The notes under the pieces were generated by a model, which worked only from the letters and a program-made list of their open reading frames with translations, was not told the DNA's origin and ran no database searches. A stretch of 64,000 nucleotides of DNA, from positions 1-64,000 of the forward strand of contig JACQDL010000047.1 in assembly GCA_016201065.1 (NCBI GenBank). Reading direction: 5' to 3'. The DNA is from Actinomycetota bacterium (GTDB taxonomy: Bacteria; Actinomycetota; Actinomycetes; Mycobacteriales; JACQDL01). Position numbers and translations under genes: made by a program. Position 1 is the first letter of the stretch; each line of letters begins with the position of its first letter. Below, one piece after another: positions 35,401-41,500 of this stretch.

Positions 35401-36350
35401 CCCTGGTGGCCGTGCAGCTGGCCGCGCGCAGCCTGCTGGCGGGCGAGTCGGAGCTGGCCATCGCCGGCGCCGTCGAGGTGCTCCTGGACGAGCAGCCCTA
35501 CCTGGAGTTCAGCCAGGCCGGGGCGTTGTCGGCGCGCGGGCGGTGCGCGACGTTCGCGCGGGACGCCGACGGGTTCGTGCCGGGTGAGGGGTGCGGGGTG
35601 CTGCTGCTGAAGACCCTCCGCCAGGCGCAGCGCGACGGCGACCGCATCCATGCCGTCATCGAGGCGGTGGCCGTCGGCAACGACGGGCACACGATGGGCC
35701 TGACCACCCCCAGCCCGGCGGCGCAGTCCGACGTGATCCGCCGGGCGCTGCGGTTGGCCGGCCGCGGCGCCGAGGAGGTCGGCATGGTGGAGGCGCACGG
35801 CACGGCCACCGTGATCGGCGACCCGATCGAGCTGCGGGCGTTGACCGACGTCTACCGCGAGCACACCGACCGGGTCGGCTACTGCGCGATCGGCAGCGTG
35901 AAGTCGAACATCGGGCACCTGCTCAGCGCCGCCGGGATGGCCGGCGTCGTCAAGGCTCTGCTGGCGATCCGGCACGGCGAGATCCCACCCACGCTGTTCT
36001 GCGAGACACCCAACCCGCGCTTCGACATCAGCGCCTCGCCGTTCGAGGTGGCCCGAACGGTCCGCGCCTGGGCGGCCGACCCGCGGGACCGGATCGCCGG
36101 GGTGAGCGCGTTCGGGCTGGGTGGCACCAACGCGCACCTCGTCGCGTCCGGCCACCGCGACGTCCCGGGCACCGTACGCCGTCGTCCACAACCGGCGCCG
36201 GTCTTCCACCGGCGCCGGCTGTGGTGGGACCGAGCGGACCCGCCCGACCCACCGCACGACCCGGAGCTGGCCGAGCCGCTGGTCGCGTCGTTGCTGGAGC
36301 TCTCGTTCCGGTCCCCGGCAGGACCGGTCGACCCGGCGGTGACCGGATGA
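23451..36350 (+). CDS. Hybrid NRPS/trans-AT PKS megasynthase, thiazole-forming first protein
   Basis: About 4,299 residues. Order: carrier - Cy - Cy - A - T - Ox - KS0 - ACP - KS - KR - ACP - KS. GTG 23451 is preferred because GGAGG (23441-23445) precedes it; ATG 23430 in the same frame has no ribosome-binding site and overlaps the AT-ER gene. The N-terminal carrier has no loading domain and must be charged in trans. The NRPS module should add cysteine and oxidise the thiazoline to a thiazole, and the PKS modules then extend. No AT domain is present. The protein ends just after a KS, and its missing processing domains start the next PKS at 48.0 kb, so one module is split across two genes. Details are in the domain entries below. 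Confidence 0.93.
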   Translation: MTDVPDQVADPARQDPTASRLLRLLSGLLPGGAAVTLDTPLRQRGLDSLATTRVWFQLRKQLGVEVSVQDIAACGTVADLLAMVRVGRTLVGTAAGTDPPSDDEGADRFTPIPLTDLQQAYVLGRDGGLSDDPVGCHVYREFVLPALDADRLAAAWRWVVDRHEALRLVLTDDGRQRVQPDVPHQDVPVHDLTGASQDGWKAHLAGIRDRLGHRCYRPGDWPMHGVEISQGPDGESVVAVSVDALVTDGHGLSVILDDWWRRYLDPAATAAGPATGPAPGPGLRACLRALAEQRGTPEHREHLAYWSQRLRGAPPGPQLRQLSLAPEPELTTAPAPPAARQRRALTGRLDRDQWGVVRALAERWEVSPTSLVLTLFAEAFAWHRVRQPFSLVLTTSLRGLLPADADDIAGPFTASLVLPVEPTLDRPLPEAARAVHERLWQGLAHAAVSGVEAQRAARAGDRAAPALTFPVVFTSMLGVGRPVETGSLAGSVRYALSQTSGVALDHQMWESDGELHYRWDVVAERFPTGTLELLLATFDNALHELALEPPTERALNDLQQAYFVPRTIGEPAPWDGCQVYHSCTVPDLDLARLESAWLRLAGRHEALRAVVTHDGRIVTSARAPRRRCIPVIDLAGHPEPDRWLSAQRDRMAGWAFPLGRGPHSDLRVTVDGSGATTLHLTTDLTILDGRSIHFVVRELLRLYADPTAEPLASPAGTGPGIPAGPPAEAPTAPELASAREHWARRVAALAPGPLLAAVPCAGSRVRARARHEAPVTGWPAVRRLAQEAGLTVDDLLLAAVTEVLARHHAVPFSLPVVRWTEATQPRRPGEHTALSWVTRTDPAQPAGTVVDLRPLAGAFHEVIDQDQAADAVSGLGPLRRRVLRERRSGSFDLPVVYTGLLDLRDQPLPAGVPLGPWLTCTPDVSLDCIAMDEGDVLWVAWDGVEADFPDGQLAVMFDQYRELLGGFVAQAGGAQPVPAGVPAGVAAEVPSWWRTVLHDWNDTTSAFAEDRLLHELVEDQARDHPDAVAVTWTGGTMTFAELDRHANRIGWALRRAGIGPGTGVAVSVPRGRHLVPAVLGVLKAGGFYVPVEPSLPPGRAAGVLRDAGVTIVVVCDGRLGWDPPADVTAVPAEAVGQPETPPPGRARVTDLAYVIFTSGSTGTPKGVAVAHRPVLNLIDWCRRTHGFGPGDLGLGVTSLGFDLSVFDVFGLLGCGAGLYLANEAEQHDPQLLLELLVTHPITFWNSAPTSLHQLAAQLGGVAGRPGTGALRLVYLSGDHIPLSLPDQVRAAFPNARIVSLGGATEATVWSNWFDVGAVDPDWRSIPYGRPIANARYYILDDQLRPCPVGQEGDLYIGGGCLSEGYYRRPDLTEERFLPDPYAPVPGARMYRTGDRAAFRADGVINFLGRVDGQVKIRGFRVELPEVEHRLRQHPGVADVVVLARPDPSGDRRLVAYVVPVSPATPPSAVELRRHAADTLPDYMVPNVVAFVDSFPATANGKLDRQSLPWPVAPGSQHTLATQPGDDPTGGPIDAGELRRQLAAIFAELLGVAAVDERADLWDQGATSFTMVQVSGTLLRRYGRQVPVSVMLADPTVAGIAAAIVTGPDAVTGPDAVTGPDAVTGPDAASSPPAVPVDFFSAADREAFKAARPDLRRLRPGERLLPLDEAPVAAEHLDWRGTRRHFESGAVPHAGFSRLLGLLGERVVGGRARRLYPSAGDTYAVQAYLHVRAGRVQGVPEGLYYLDPQRHALQLIDAAPIITRAVHFVYNRPVFDAAAFEIYLFGARAAIEPLYGGHAERYLAVEAGAAGQLLMLAQPACGIGLCPVGEVAADVVRSALGLAADQPFLQAFLAGPIPPAPYPGTTGQRPLFVATADEPMAAPAAETTGRAEVALVGLAGRFPGADDLPALWRNLSRGVRSLGPVPAGRRHQILGAAASGPGAGLPGGFLVDVDAFDSLLFRVVPAAAAELDPQLRLLLHVVWECLEDAGHTPDSLTAGGRVGVFLGAMWQDYQHLGADRARSGQPATISATASEAVNRISHAFGFDGPSIAVDTSCSSALTALHMAVASVRRGECTSAVVAAANLFTHPQHLRVLADQDLVARHAPEGAFDADHPGWCPGEGVAAVLLRGRSGADQDGDPVRAVIDATRIGHLGGAGRFGAPDAAALRRATEAVLAAAGVRPEEIDYVECAAAGAALADAAEIEALAAVFAGRDDAVPVGTVKPNIGHLEAAAGLSQLVKVVLQLQHNQIAPTLLATSRNPLVAWPAAGLRPADRLEFWTAPGRPRRVLVQALGATGSYGQVVLRDPGPAPAAVPAGSPVPAGSPVPAGDTVPAGDTVPAGDTVPAGVAQLLPISAQTGAQLAQLAERLRSALASADVDGQPRRLADVAFTLQTGRVALEHRALLRAAGLPEAVDALAAVARGVDHPAVGRGVADPILAAEGAGAHADPAAAARAWLRGAPVDWSGWWPRGTARRLSLPTYPFRAERHRLPELPEPPEPPAGSPPVPRPDGAGEVVRYLMDVFAEVSGVPRDGLDPTVPLDRYGLSSAMILRLAARLSVDLGEVPAAWFFLHRDLAGVAGEIARRRAEPPRPVAAPLVTARDDVAERTRSVPVAVLGMAGRYPQAPDLAAFWRNLVEGRDAITELPADRRQPGWPVELMVGGFIDDVDRFDPLLFGITPREAASMDPQERLFLQVAWHTLEDAGYPRQRLRAQHQGRVGVFVGSMYNEYPFFGVSASGIDPRRGRRTSGSAMGGIANRVSYTFDLSGPSLTVDTMCSSALTALHLALVSLRRGECELALVGGVNLSLHPNKFRQLQELRMAATDHRCRSFGAGGDGFVAGEGVGAVLLKPLSRAEADGDRVRAVILGSAVNHDGRTNGYTVPNPVAQGELVLGALHDAGIGPADLGYLEAHGTGTALGDPVELAGLDRAFAVAGLPAGAVPLGSVKSGIGHLEAAAGVAGLAKVVLQLEHDTLVPSLHADVLNPEVDWSATPFRVQRELARWPADAPRCAGVSSFGAGGSNAHVVLRAHPQAAPLRISTAWPQLLVLSARTEAQLRELAELLRVALADRYAGGDPLPPGDVAYTLQVGRDAMRERCAVVAGSADEALAVLARFVAGDDEGPGLLRGSVPNVAPDRAGGTRRLAPGVGVEELREIGRHWVGGGEVDWSRPAGPGRPRIVGLPGYPFARTRCWVALDDAAPEEMVPEEMVPEEMVPEEMAPVPLYRRGWAPDRESGGAAYRAVPGCGPADVVRCLARPDQWALVEAVTARLAPARLAVEWLDPAAAPVADRVADRAAATTRPATGLLDLSALPGPARTAEGAGRDGADGDGTDGADHDWAERWQVLREVLAARPRDGVRVVQVTSGLLDLAGPAPDLAGARLAGFVRVVGAELPWVRSGVLDIEHPDRVEDAAQVIAGYWREPGRYPEVAVRGGVRYRRVLRPMADGDGDGQWRADPERVYLISGGTGGLGGLVARHLVARGARRLAVLGRTPPTPAVSQRLDELERSGARLAQYTGPLTDRPALAAFLARVRAELGPIAGVVHCAGRASAGPGPFLRSTVSAVREVLEPKTDGLDALVELTAADPIDVFLLYSSVSAGVTPLAAGMLDYAAANAYLDYLAGYQARRGRPWFRSVQWPVWSQTGAAAGRLSQTGAGIAALSDEAGRVVLDRVLALPPVGQPPAAVVLAAPPAAGRFDPEAALRIEPPGTTVPPGTDPVVGAPVPDWLREILARALGIPGPELDATAAFGDLGVESVLLAELLTAIEGVVGRSLEPATLLEHASLQRLATHLAAIGAEPARATDRRTGSGGPAGRAVDERIAVIGMACRFPGADDIDAFWRLLRDGVCGITEVPAGRWDVDRLFSPHRQAGRSISRWGGFVTGIEDFDPEFFGLSASVAQNLDPAIRLMLETTAAALRDAGYRDQELRGRDVGAIVGARMSGYRHRIGLREAAAGLGGDQNFIAAMLAHQYDLRGPSMVVDSACSSALVAVQLAARSLLAGESELAIAGAVEVLLDEQPYLEFSQAGALSARGRCATFARDADGFVPGEGCGVLLLKTLRQAQRDGDRIHAVIEAVAVGNDGHTMGLTTPSPAAQSDVIRRALRLAGRGAEEVGMVEAHGTATVIGDPIELRALTDVYREHTDRVGYCAIGSVKSNIGHLLSAAGMAGVVKALLAIRHGEIPPTLFCETPNPRFDISASPFEVARTVRAWAADPRDRIAGVSAFGLGGTNAHLVASGHRDVPGTVRRRPQPAPVFHRRRLWWDRADPPDPPHDPELAEPLVASLLELSFRSPAGPVDPAVTG
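23475..23705 (+). other. N-terminal orphan carrier domain of the first megasynthase
   Basis: A carrier-protein fold with the phosphopantetheine serine in RGLDSLATTRV (about 23580-23610). Nothing precedes it that could activate a substrate. It is therefore the likely acceptor of a starter aminoacyl group delivered by the SyrC/CmaE-like transferase at 46.74 kb or by the free ligase. The Cy domain follows directly. Confidence 0.8.
23770..29045 (+). other. NRPS module Cy-Cy-A-T-Ox (cysteine to thiazole)
   Basis: Two heterocyclisation domains each show the DxxxxD signature in place of HHxxxDG (DALVTDG at 24178-24198; DLTILDG near 25498-25518), with PLTDLQQAY and NDLQQAYF openings. The A domain (about 26455-27975) has FTSGSTGTPKG, YRTGDRA and NGKLDR. 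Its pocket segments FDLSVFDVF, WNSAPTS and GGATEATVW resemble cysteine-activating A domains. The T domain has GATSFTMVQ. The Ox domain (about 28345-29045) carries the nitroreductase-like RRLYPSAGDTYAVQAYL found in thiazoline oxidases. Tandem Cy domains occur in VibF and related synthetases, where they share condensation and cyclisation. Cysteine specificity is likely but not certain. Confidence 0.82.
28260..28331 (+). repeat. Four 18-bp tandem repeats in the T-Ox linker
   Basis: Four in-frame copies of an 18-bp unit encode V-T-G-P-D-A repeats between the peptidyl carrier and the oxidase domain. Copies differ at one or two synonymous positions. This is a length-variable minisatellite linker rather than a structured domain. 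Confidence 0.9.
29120..31200 (+). other. Non-elongating KS (KS0) plus ACP
   Basis: The KS retains its nucleophile (DTSCSSALTA) and the last His (KPNIGHLEAAAG), but the middle motif, normally EAHGTGT, reads ECAAAGA (about 30013-30033). The decarboxylation His is therefore missing. Trans-AT PKSs often carry such KS0 domains that only pass the chain on. The following ACP has YGLSSAMILRL (about 31078). No processing domain lies between them. Predicted role: transfer of the thiazolyl intermediate from the NRPS to the next KS without elongation. Confidence 0.82.
30390..30491 (+). repeat. 18-bp tandem repeats in the KS0-ACP linker
   Basis: Six V-P-A-G units, mostly V-P-A-G-S-P or V-P-A-G-D-T at 18-bp spacing, form a flexible linker after the KS0 domain. 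The DNA copies are nearly identical, so recent slippage or expansion is likely. Confidence 0.88.
31270..34830 (+). other. PKS module KS-KR-ACP
   Basis: The KS is complete (TMCSSALTAL, EAHGTGTALGDP, SGIGHLEAAAG). The KR has the NADPH motif SGGTGGLGG, then LLYSSVSA and a catalytic Tyr in GMLDYAAANAYLD. The ACP has FGDLGVESVLL. Expected outcome: one malonyl extension reduced to a beta-hydroxyl. The KR lacks the Asp of the usual LDD-type motif (VVHCAGRASAG), unlike the KRs of the second PKS, so opposite alcohol stereochemistry is possible. Confidence 0.8.
33045..33104 (+). repeat. Four 15-bp tandem repeats in the KS-KR linker
   Basis: Four in-frame copies encode P-E-E-M-V (last copy P-E-E-M-A). 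They lie between the post-KS region and the KR structural subdomain. Confidence 0.88.
34895..36160 (+). other. C-terminal KS of a module split across two proteins
   Basis: A complete KS (VDSACSSALVAV, EAHGTATVIGDP, SNIGHLLSAAG) ends the protein apart from a short post-KS tail. The DH-ACP-KR that should complete its module is at the N-terminus of the second PKS (48.03-50.7 kb). The two proteins must dock here, although the genes are separated by about 11.7 kb of mostly opposite-strand genes. Confidence 0.8.
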
Positions 36351-37396
36351 CCGTCCTGAGCCAGCCGGCGGTGACCGCGGGCCGTCCGCCGATGGTGCGC
36401 GTCCACGCCGATCCGGGGGAGCTGGCAGGGTGGCTGGCCGCCCACCGCGGCGGCATCGACGCGGCCGTGCGTCGTCACGGCGCCCTGCTGCTGCGCGGCC
36501 TACCGGTCACCGACCAGGCCGCCGCGCGGTTGGCCGTTGCCGGGCTGGTGGATCGGCCGATGGTCGAGCGGGAACCCTTCGCCCCGAGGGAGCGGCTCGG
36601 GGCGCTCACCAAGGCCACCAGCTGGCCCGAGGACGAGCCGATGTGCATGCACCACGAGCTGAGCTACGCCCGCCAGGTGCCGTCCCGGCAGGTGTTCTGC
36701 TGCCTCGCCGCGCCCACCGTCGGTGGCGCGACCGCACTGGCGGATGCCGCGGCCGTGCTGGGTGACCTGCCCGACCCGCTGGTGGCCCGGTTCGAGCGGC
36801 ACGGTTGGCAGCTGGCCCGCAGCTACCACGCTCTGTTCGGCCTGACCTGGCAGGAGGCGTTCGGCACCGACTCGCCGGACGAGGTGGAGGCGTACTGCCG
36901 CGCCGAGGGCATCCAGTGGGCGTGGGACGGCGCGGAGGGCCTGCGGACCCGGCGGCGTCGTCCGGCGGTCGTCCGGCACCCGGCCACCGGCCAGCGGCTG
37001 TGGTTCAACCAGGTCGCCTTCCTCAACGAGTGGACGATGGACCCCACGGTCCGGGAGTACCTGCTGCTGGAGTTCGGCCGGGCGGGCCTGCCGTTCAGCA
37101 CGCGCTGCGGAGACGGCGGCGAGCTCGACCGGGAGACGGTTGACCTGATCAATGCCGTCTACGCGGCGCACACCGTGCGGGAGCCCTGGCAGGTCGGTGA
37201 CCTGCTGGTGATCGACAACCTCCGGACCGCACACAGCCGGGATGCCTACCAGGGGCCGCGCGAGGTGATCGTGGCGCTCGGCGACCCGGTGTCACTGCCC
37301 GAGCTGCCCGCCCATTCCGGCCCGCCCATTCCGGCCCGGCCACGAGACCCGCTCAGTCGAAGGTCAGCGAGCGGTAGAGGGCGACGTCGTCGCTGA
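36347..37396 (+). CDS. TauD/TfdA-family (SyrP-like) Fe(II)/2-oxoglutarate oxygenase
   Basis: A 349-residue non-heme iron oxygenase that probably hydroxylates a carrier-bound or free amino acid. The facial triad starts in MCMHHELSYAR (H-x-E) and is completed by a distal His, with TAHSRDAYQGPREV supplying the C-terminal His/Arg region. Context residues PTVGGATALADAAAVL match SyrP-like and clavaminate synthase-like enzymes. Its ATG overlaps the megasynthase stop (ATGA), so it belongs to the main operon. Its 3' end overlaps the convergent kinase gene by 44 bp. Substrate could be the starter amino acid, cysteine, or a chain intermediate; beta-hydroxylation is the family precedent. Confidence 0.85.
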   Translation: MTVLSQPAVTAGRPPMVRVHADPGELAGWLAAHRGGIDAAVRRHGALLLRGLPVTDQAAARLAVAGLVDRPMVEREPFAPRERLGALTKATSWPEDEPMCMHHELSYARQVPSRQVFCCLAAPTVGGATALADAAAVLGDLPDPLVARFERHGWQLARSYHALFGLTWQEAFGTDSPDEVEAYCRAEGIQWAWDGAEGLRTRRRRPAVVRHPATGQRLWFNQVAFLNEWTMDPTVREYLLLEFGRAGLPFSTRCGDGGELDRETVDLINAVYAAHTVREPWQVGDLLVIDNLRTAHSRDAYQGPREVIVALGDPVSLPELPAHSGPPIPARPRDPLSRRSASGRGRRRR

Positions 37397-38285
37397 GCCG
37401 CGCGCACCCGTGGATGCCGGCGGCAACCTTCGCCAGGTAGTCCGGGTCGTGCACGTCGAGCAGCAGGCCGAGCATCGTCCCGGAGTGGGTGGCCACCACC
37501 CCGAGCGCGCCGATGTCGCGGCAGATGTCGAGGACGGCCGCCAGGGTGCGCTTGGGGGACAGGGTCTGGTTGAGCTCCGCGCTGCGGGTGGCGATGGCTC
37601 CCGCGGTCGCCAGGTCGCGCCGGGCCACCGCGTCGGCCATCCGCTCCAGCAGCACCCGGTACTCGCGCCGGTCCGCCGCCGAGAACGGCCGGTCCAGCTG
37701 GTTGAAGGCGATCGTGTCCACCATGCCGCCCTCGTCCAGGCCGATGATGGTCATGGTGGGCAGCGATCCGAGGTGGGTCCGCAGGCGCACGGCCCGGTGG
37801 TCGAAGGCGACGATCCCGGGGTAGAGCACGCCGTCGGTGGGTTCGATCTGGCGCAGCAGGTGCTCGATCCGGTCCGGCGGCAGGTCGGCGCCGAGGGCGT
37901 TGCCGACCGCCCGCGCCGCGGCAACCAGGTCGGCTGAGGAGCTGGCCAGCCCCTTCCCCTCCGGCAGGCTGCTCTCGATGGTCAACACCCCGCCGGCGGG
38001 GCCGCCCAGCAGCTCCAGCAGCATCTCGGTGATCCGCTGGGCCTTGACCTTGTGCCGCGGGTGGACCTGGACACCGCCGGCCCCCGGGTCCAGCTGGAAC
38101 GTCGCCACCGTCCATCTGGCGATCGGCAGGGTCACCAGGAAGTCACCCCCGGCGCCCGGCAGCACGCCCTGCACCAGCTCACCGAAGGTGCCGAAGCACG
38201 CGCTGACCCCGGTCGCGCCCCGGTACCCGCGCGGCCGTGCCGGCACGGCTGCTCGGGCCGGAACGGCGAGGTGGCGAGCCGTCAT
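37353..38285 (-). CDS. GHMP kinase, L-threonine kinase-like (DABA pathway)
   Basis: A 310-residue GHMP-family kinase resembling PduX/threonine kinases. The N-terminal FGTFGELVQGVLPG, the ATP loop LPEGKGLASSSADLVAAARA and the C-terminal VVATHSGTMLGLLLD are characteristic. In the pacidamycin and friulimicin pathways a kinase of this kind phosphorylates L-threonine so that a PLP enzyme can replace the phosphate with an amine. Both partners are in this operon (44.2 and 42.8 kb). ATG 38285 overlaps the stop of the A-T-TE gene. It is the last gene of a five-gene minus-strand operon. The threonine substrate is inferred from the family and context. Confidence 0.83.
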   Translation of the reverse strand: MTARHLAVPARAAVPARPRGYRGATGVSACFGTFGELVQGVLPGAGGDFLVTLPIARWTVATFQLDPGAGGVQVHPRHKVKAQRITEMLLELLGGPAGGVLTIESSLPEGKGLASSSADLVAAARAVGNALGADLPPDRIEHLLRQIEPTDGVLYPGIVAFDHRAVRLRTHLGSLPTMTIIGLDEGGMVDTIAFNQLDRPFSAADRREYRVLLERMADAVARRDLATAGAIATRSAELNQTLSPKRTLAAVLDICRDIGALGVVATHSGTMLGLLLDVHDPDYLAKVAAGIHGCARLSDDVALYRSLTFD

Positions 38286-41200
38286 GCTGGCAGCTCGGCG
38301 GCCGGCGCCGGGCTGCACGCCGTGATGAGTCCGGCGGCTTCGGTGGGGCGGCTGCGGATGAAGTAGTGGCCGCCCTCCGCGAGCCGGACCAGAGTGACCG
38401 ACTCGGCCAGCAGCTCCCAGCGACCGTAGCGGTCCGCGGCGCCGGACGTGGTCGGGTCGTCGTCGGCGACGACGACCTCGACGGGGGTGGACAGCCGGCG
38501 CCGCTGGCCCAGCTGCGCGGCGAGCAGGGCGCGGTTCGTCGAGCACACATCGTGCCGGAACGCCCGGCCGACCAGGTCGGCGCGTTCGGTCTTGAGCAGG
38601 TCCAGCTCGATGTATGCCGCGTCGTCGTGCAGCCGGTCGGTGATCTCGCGGTTGCTCAGCGCCGACACCTGCTCGATCTCGCGCAGCAGCTGGTCGGGTT
38701 CGTCCAGCAGCATGGCCCCCAGGAAGAGACGGTGCGCGGGCCGGCGCCGGGCCTCCAGCAGCCGGGCGAGCTCGATCGCGTACGCCGCCCCGGCGCAGTG
38801 TCCCCACAGCAGCAGCGGCCCGGTGGGGCCGGTGGGCAGCTCCGCCAGCGCTCGCTCGGCGATCGTGGCCACCTCGACCAGCACCTCGTCGGGCCGGCCG
38901 AGGTCGTGTCCGGGCAGCTCCACCGCGGTGACCGCGACGCCGACGTCGGCGCAGGCCCGGGCCAGGCTCTGGAAGTTCACCGCGTTACCGCCGGCGTAGG
39001 GGAAGCACACCAGGGTCGCGGATGGTGCGCCCACCGGGGTGGCGAGCTGCTGTAGCAGCCTGGCTTCGCGGGCCGACCGCGCTGCGGCGGCCGGTTCGTG
39101 GCGGTCCAGCGCCGCGGCGAGGTCCCGCAAGGTCGGGTGTCCCACCACCTCCCGCAGCGAGACCCGGCGGTCGAGCTTGACGACCAGCCGCACCGCGGCC
39201 AGCGACGTGCCACCCAGACGGAAGAAGTCGTCGTCCCGGCCGATCCGTCCCACCAACACGTTGAGCACCTCGGCCCACACGGTCGCCAGCCGGCGTTCGG
39301 TCTCGGTCCGCGGTGGGAGGTAGGCGGCGACCTGCAGGGCCATCGCCCGGGCCAGCGATCGGAGGCGCTCCTTGTCCACCTTGCCGTTCTCGGACAGCGG
39401 CAGTGCGTCGAGCTGGTGGAAGTACGCGGGAACCATGTAGTCGGGCAGCGCCGAGGCGAGGAAGTCGCGCAGGTCGGCCGGCTGCAGCGGGTGCGGTCCG
39501 GTGCAGAACGCGACGATGGCGCGGGTCTGCTCCGACGTACCGTGCACCACCACCGCGGCCTCGCCGACGCCGGGCATGCGCAGCAGCCGGTTCTCGATTT
39601 CGCCGATCTCGATCCGGAAACCCCTGATCTTCACCTGCTGGTCGCGCCGGCCGAGGAACTCGATCCGCCCCTCCGGCAGCCACCTGCCGAAGTCGCCGGT
39701 GCGGTACATCCGGTCCCCTCGCCGGTACGGGTCGTCCGTGAACGCCTGCCGGGTGCGTTCGGGGTCGTTGATGTAGCCGCGACCCACGCACACCCCGGCG
39801 AAGGCGATCTCGCCGGGCGCGCCGAGCGGAGCCAGCCGGGAGTGCTCATCGAGGATGTAGGTGCGGACGTTGCGCAGGCTCCGGCCGACCGACACGAACG
39901 GTCGCTGCGGCGGGCCGGTGAGGATCTCGTGCATGGTGTCGTCGGAGACCTCCGTCGCACCGTAGGCGTTGACCAGGCTGATCTCCGGCTGGACCGCGAA
40001 CCATCGCTGCACGAGGGCGAGCTTGAGCGCCTCCCCGGTCACCGAGACCGACCGCAGGTCACCCAGCGACTGCGGGTGCCGCTCCAGGAAGGAGAGCAGC
40101 ACGTCCAGGTAGGAGGGCACGATCTGGATGACCTGGATGCCGCCGGCCGCCAGCCTCGCGACGAACCGGCCGACGTCGAGCTGGTCGTCGGTGTCGATGA
40201 TCTCCGTGGCGCCGCCCACCAGCAGCGGCGCGGCGAGCTGCCAGAGCGAGATGTCGAAGCATTGCGACGCGGTCTGGGTGACCACGTCGCCAGCGCCCAG
40301 GGCCAGGTCGTCGACCTTGGCGTAGAGGTGGTTGAGCATCCCGGCGTGTTCGCACATCGCACCCTTGGGGGTCCCGGTCGAACCCGAGGTGAAGTAGACG
40401 TAGGCCAGCTGCTGGGGGTCGATCCGCACCCCGGGGTCGTCGCAGCGGCCGTCCAGGCCGGCGGCCGGCACCGGCAGCGTCAGGCACGAGCGCCCGGTGG
40501 CCGCGAGCGCCCTGGTGAGCACCGGGTCGCCGGCGGCGTCGGCGATGGCGAACCGGCAGCCGCCGCGCACCAGCTGGGTGCCCACCCGCTCGGCCGGGAA
40601 GTCCGGGCGCACCGGCAGGTAGGCGCCACCGGCCTTGACCACCCCGAGCATCGCGGCCAGCCAGTCCAGGTGCCGGTCGACCACGACCGCCACGACGTCC
40701 TCGGCGGCCAGCCCGGCCGCCAGCAGCCGGTGGGCGATCCGGTTCGCCCGCTCGTTGAGCTCGCGGTAGGTCCAGCTGCGGCCGTTGTGGATGGCGGCGA
40801 CGGCGGTCGGCGCGGTGGCCGCGTGGGCCTGGAACAGCGCCACGAACAGCTCCGCCGGCAGCGGTCGCTGGGGGCCGGCCAGACCCTCGACCTGCAGCTC
40901 CCGTTCGGTGGCCGACAGCAGGCTGCACTGCTCGTGCCGGCCGGTCGGGTCGGCGACCATACTCCCCAGGGCCGCCCGGTGGTAACCGGCCAGGCGTCGC
41001 GCGAAATCCTCGGCGAGGACCTCGCGCCGGTAGCGGATCGTCAGCTCCGGTGGGCCGCCGTCGGGCGTGGCGCAGCTGACGACGAGCACCGTCGGGTCGG
41101 TCGGCGTGATCTGGTCGGCCGGCCCGGCCAGGTCGAGCACGGACTCCACCGGGTCGTCGCCGGCTGGCACGGCGCTGGCGAGCGCCGCGGCGGCGAGGGC

Positions 41201-41500
41201 CAGCAGCTCCTCCCAGGTGCCGTCCAGGAGCTCGGCGTGGCAGCGCACCAGGGGCTGCCCGGCGCCGGTCCGCACGCCCGTCACCAGGTGCCGCTCGGCG
41301 GTGATCGCTGCCAGCACTCTCAGGTGCGCTGCCAGCAGCAGCACCGGCCAGGTGGGGTGGCCGGCGGTGGCTGCCTCGCGCAGCGCACCGGCCAGGTGGG
41401 CCGGGAGCGGTTCCCGGTGTACGCCGGTGCCGCTGGCCGGCTGGTCGGGTCGGGTCCACCGGGGGATGCGGGTACCGGCCGGTTCCTGGGTTGCTGTCAC
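38282..41500 (-). CDS. NRPS A-T-TE protein with a cysteine-nucleophile thioesterase
   Basis: 1,072 residues starting at GTG 41500, which overlaps the ATP-grasp stop. Residues ~1-190 look like a shortened condensation-like region. The A domain (about 200-720) has YFTSGSTGTPKG, YRTGDFG and NGKVDK, with pocket segments FDISLWQL and NAYGATEVSDD that I cannot assign to one amino acid. The T domain has GGTSLAAVRL (~764). The C-terminal alpha/beta-hydrolase (about 830-1070) has WGHCAGAAYAIEL, with Cys902 in place of the usual Ser, plus D in VADDDP and H in GGHYFIR. Cys thioesterases are known to form strained rings (sulfazecin, obafluorin). The A-T part may tether the DABA-type amino acid for the halogenase or oxygenase. 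Confidence 0.86.
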   Translation of the reverse strand: MTATQEPAGTRIPRWTRPDQPASGTGVHREPLPAHLAGALREAATAGHPTWPVLLLAAHLRVLAAITAERHLVTGVRTGAGQPLVRCHAELLDGTWEELLALAAAALASAVPAGDDPVESVLDLAGPADQITPTDPTVLVVSCATPDGGPPELTIRYRREVLAEDFARRLAGYHRAALGSMVADPTGRHEQCSLLSATERELQVEGLAGPQRPLPAELFVALFQAHAATAPTAVAAIHNGRSWTYRELNERANRIAHRLLAAGLAAEDVVAVVVDRHLDWLAAMLGVVKAGGAYLPVRPDFPAERVGTQLVRGGCRFAIADAAGDPVLTRALAATGRSCLTLPVPAAGLDGRCDDPGVRIDPQQLAYVYFTSGSTGTPKGAMCEHAGMLNHLYAKVDDLALGAGDVVTQTASQCFDISLWQLAAPLLVGGATEIIDTDDQLDVGRFVARLAAGGIQVIQIVPSYLDVLLSFLERHPQSLGDLRSVSVTGEALKLALVQRWFAVQPEISLVNAYGATEVSDDTMHEILTGPPQRPFVSVGRSLRNVRTYILDEHSRLAPLGAPGEIAFAGVCVGRGYINDPERTRQAFTDDPYRRGDRMYRTGDFGRWLPEGRIEFLGRRDQQVKIRGFRIEIGEIENRLLRMPGVGEAAVVVHGTSEQTRAIVAFCTGPHPLQPADLRDFLASALPDYMVPAYFHQLDALPLSENGKVDKERLRSLARAMALQVAAYLPPRTETERRLATVWAEVLNVLVGRIGRDDDFFRLGGTSLAAVRLVVKLDRRVSLREVVGHPTLRDLAAALDRHEPAAAARSAREARLLQQLATPVGAPSATLVCFPYAGGNAVNFQSLARACADVGVAVTAVELPGHDLGRPDEVLVEVATIAERALAELPTGPTGPLLLWGHCAGAAYAIELARLLEARRRPAHRLFLGAMLLDEPDQLLREIEQVSALSNREITDRLHDDAAYIELDLLKTERADLVGRAFRHDVCSTNRALLAAQLGQRRRLSTPVEVVVADDDPTTSGAADRYGRWELLAESVTLVRLAEGGHYFIRSRPTEAAGLITACSPAPAAELPA

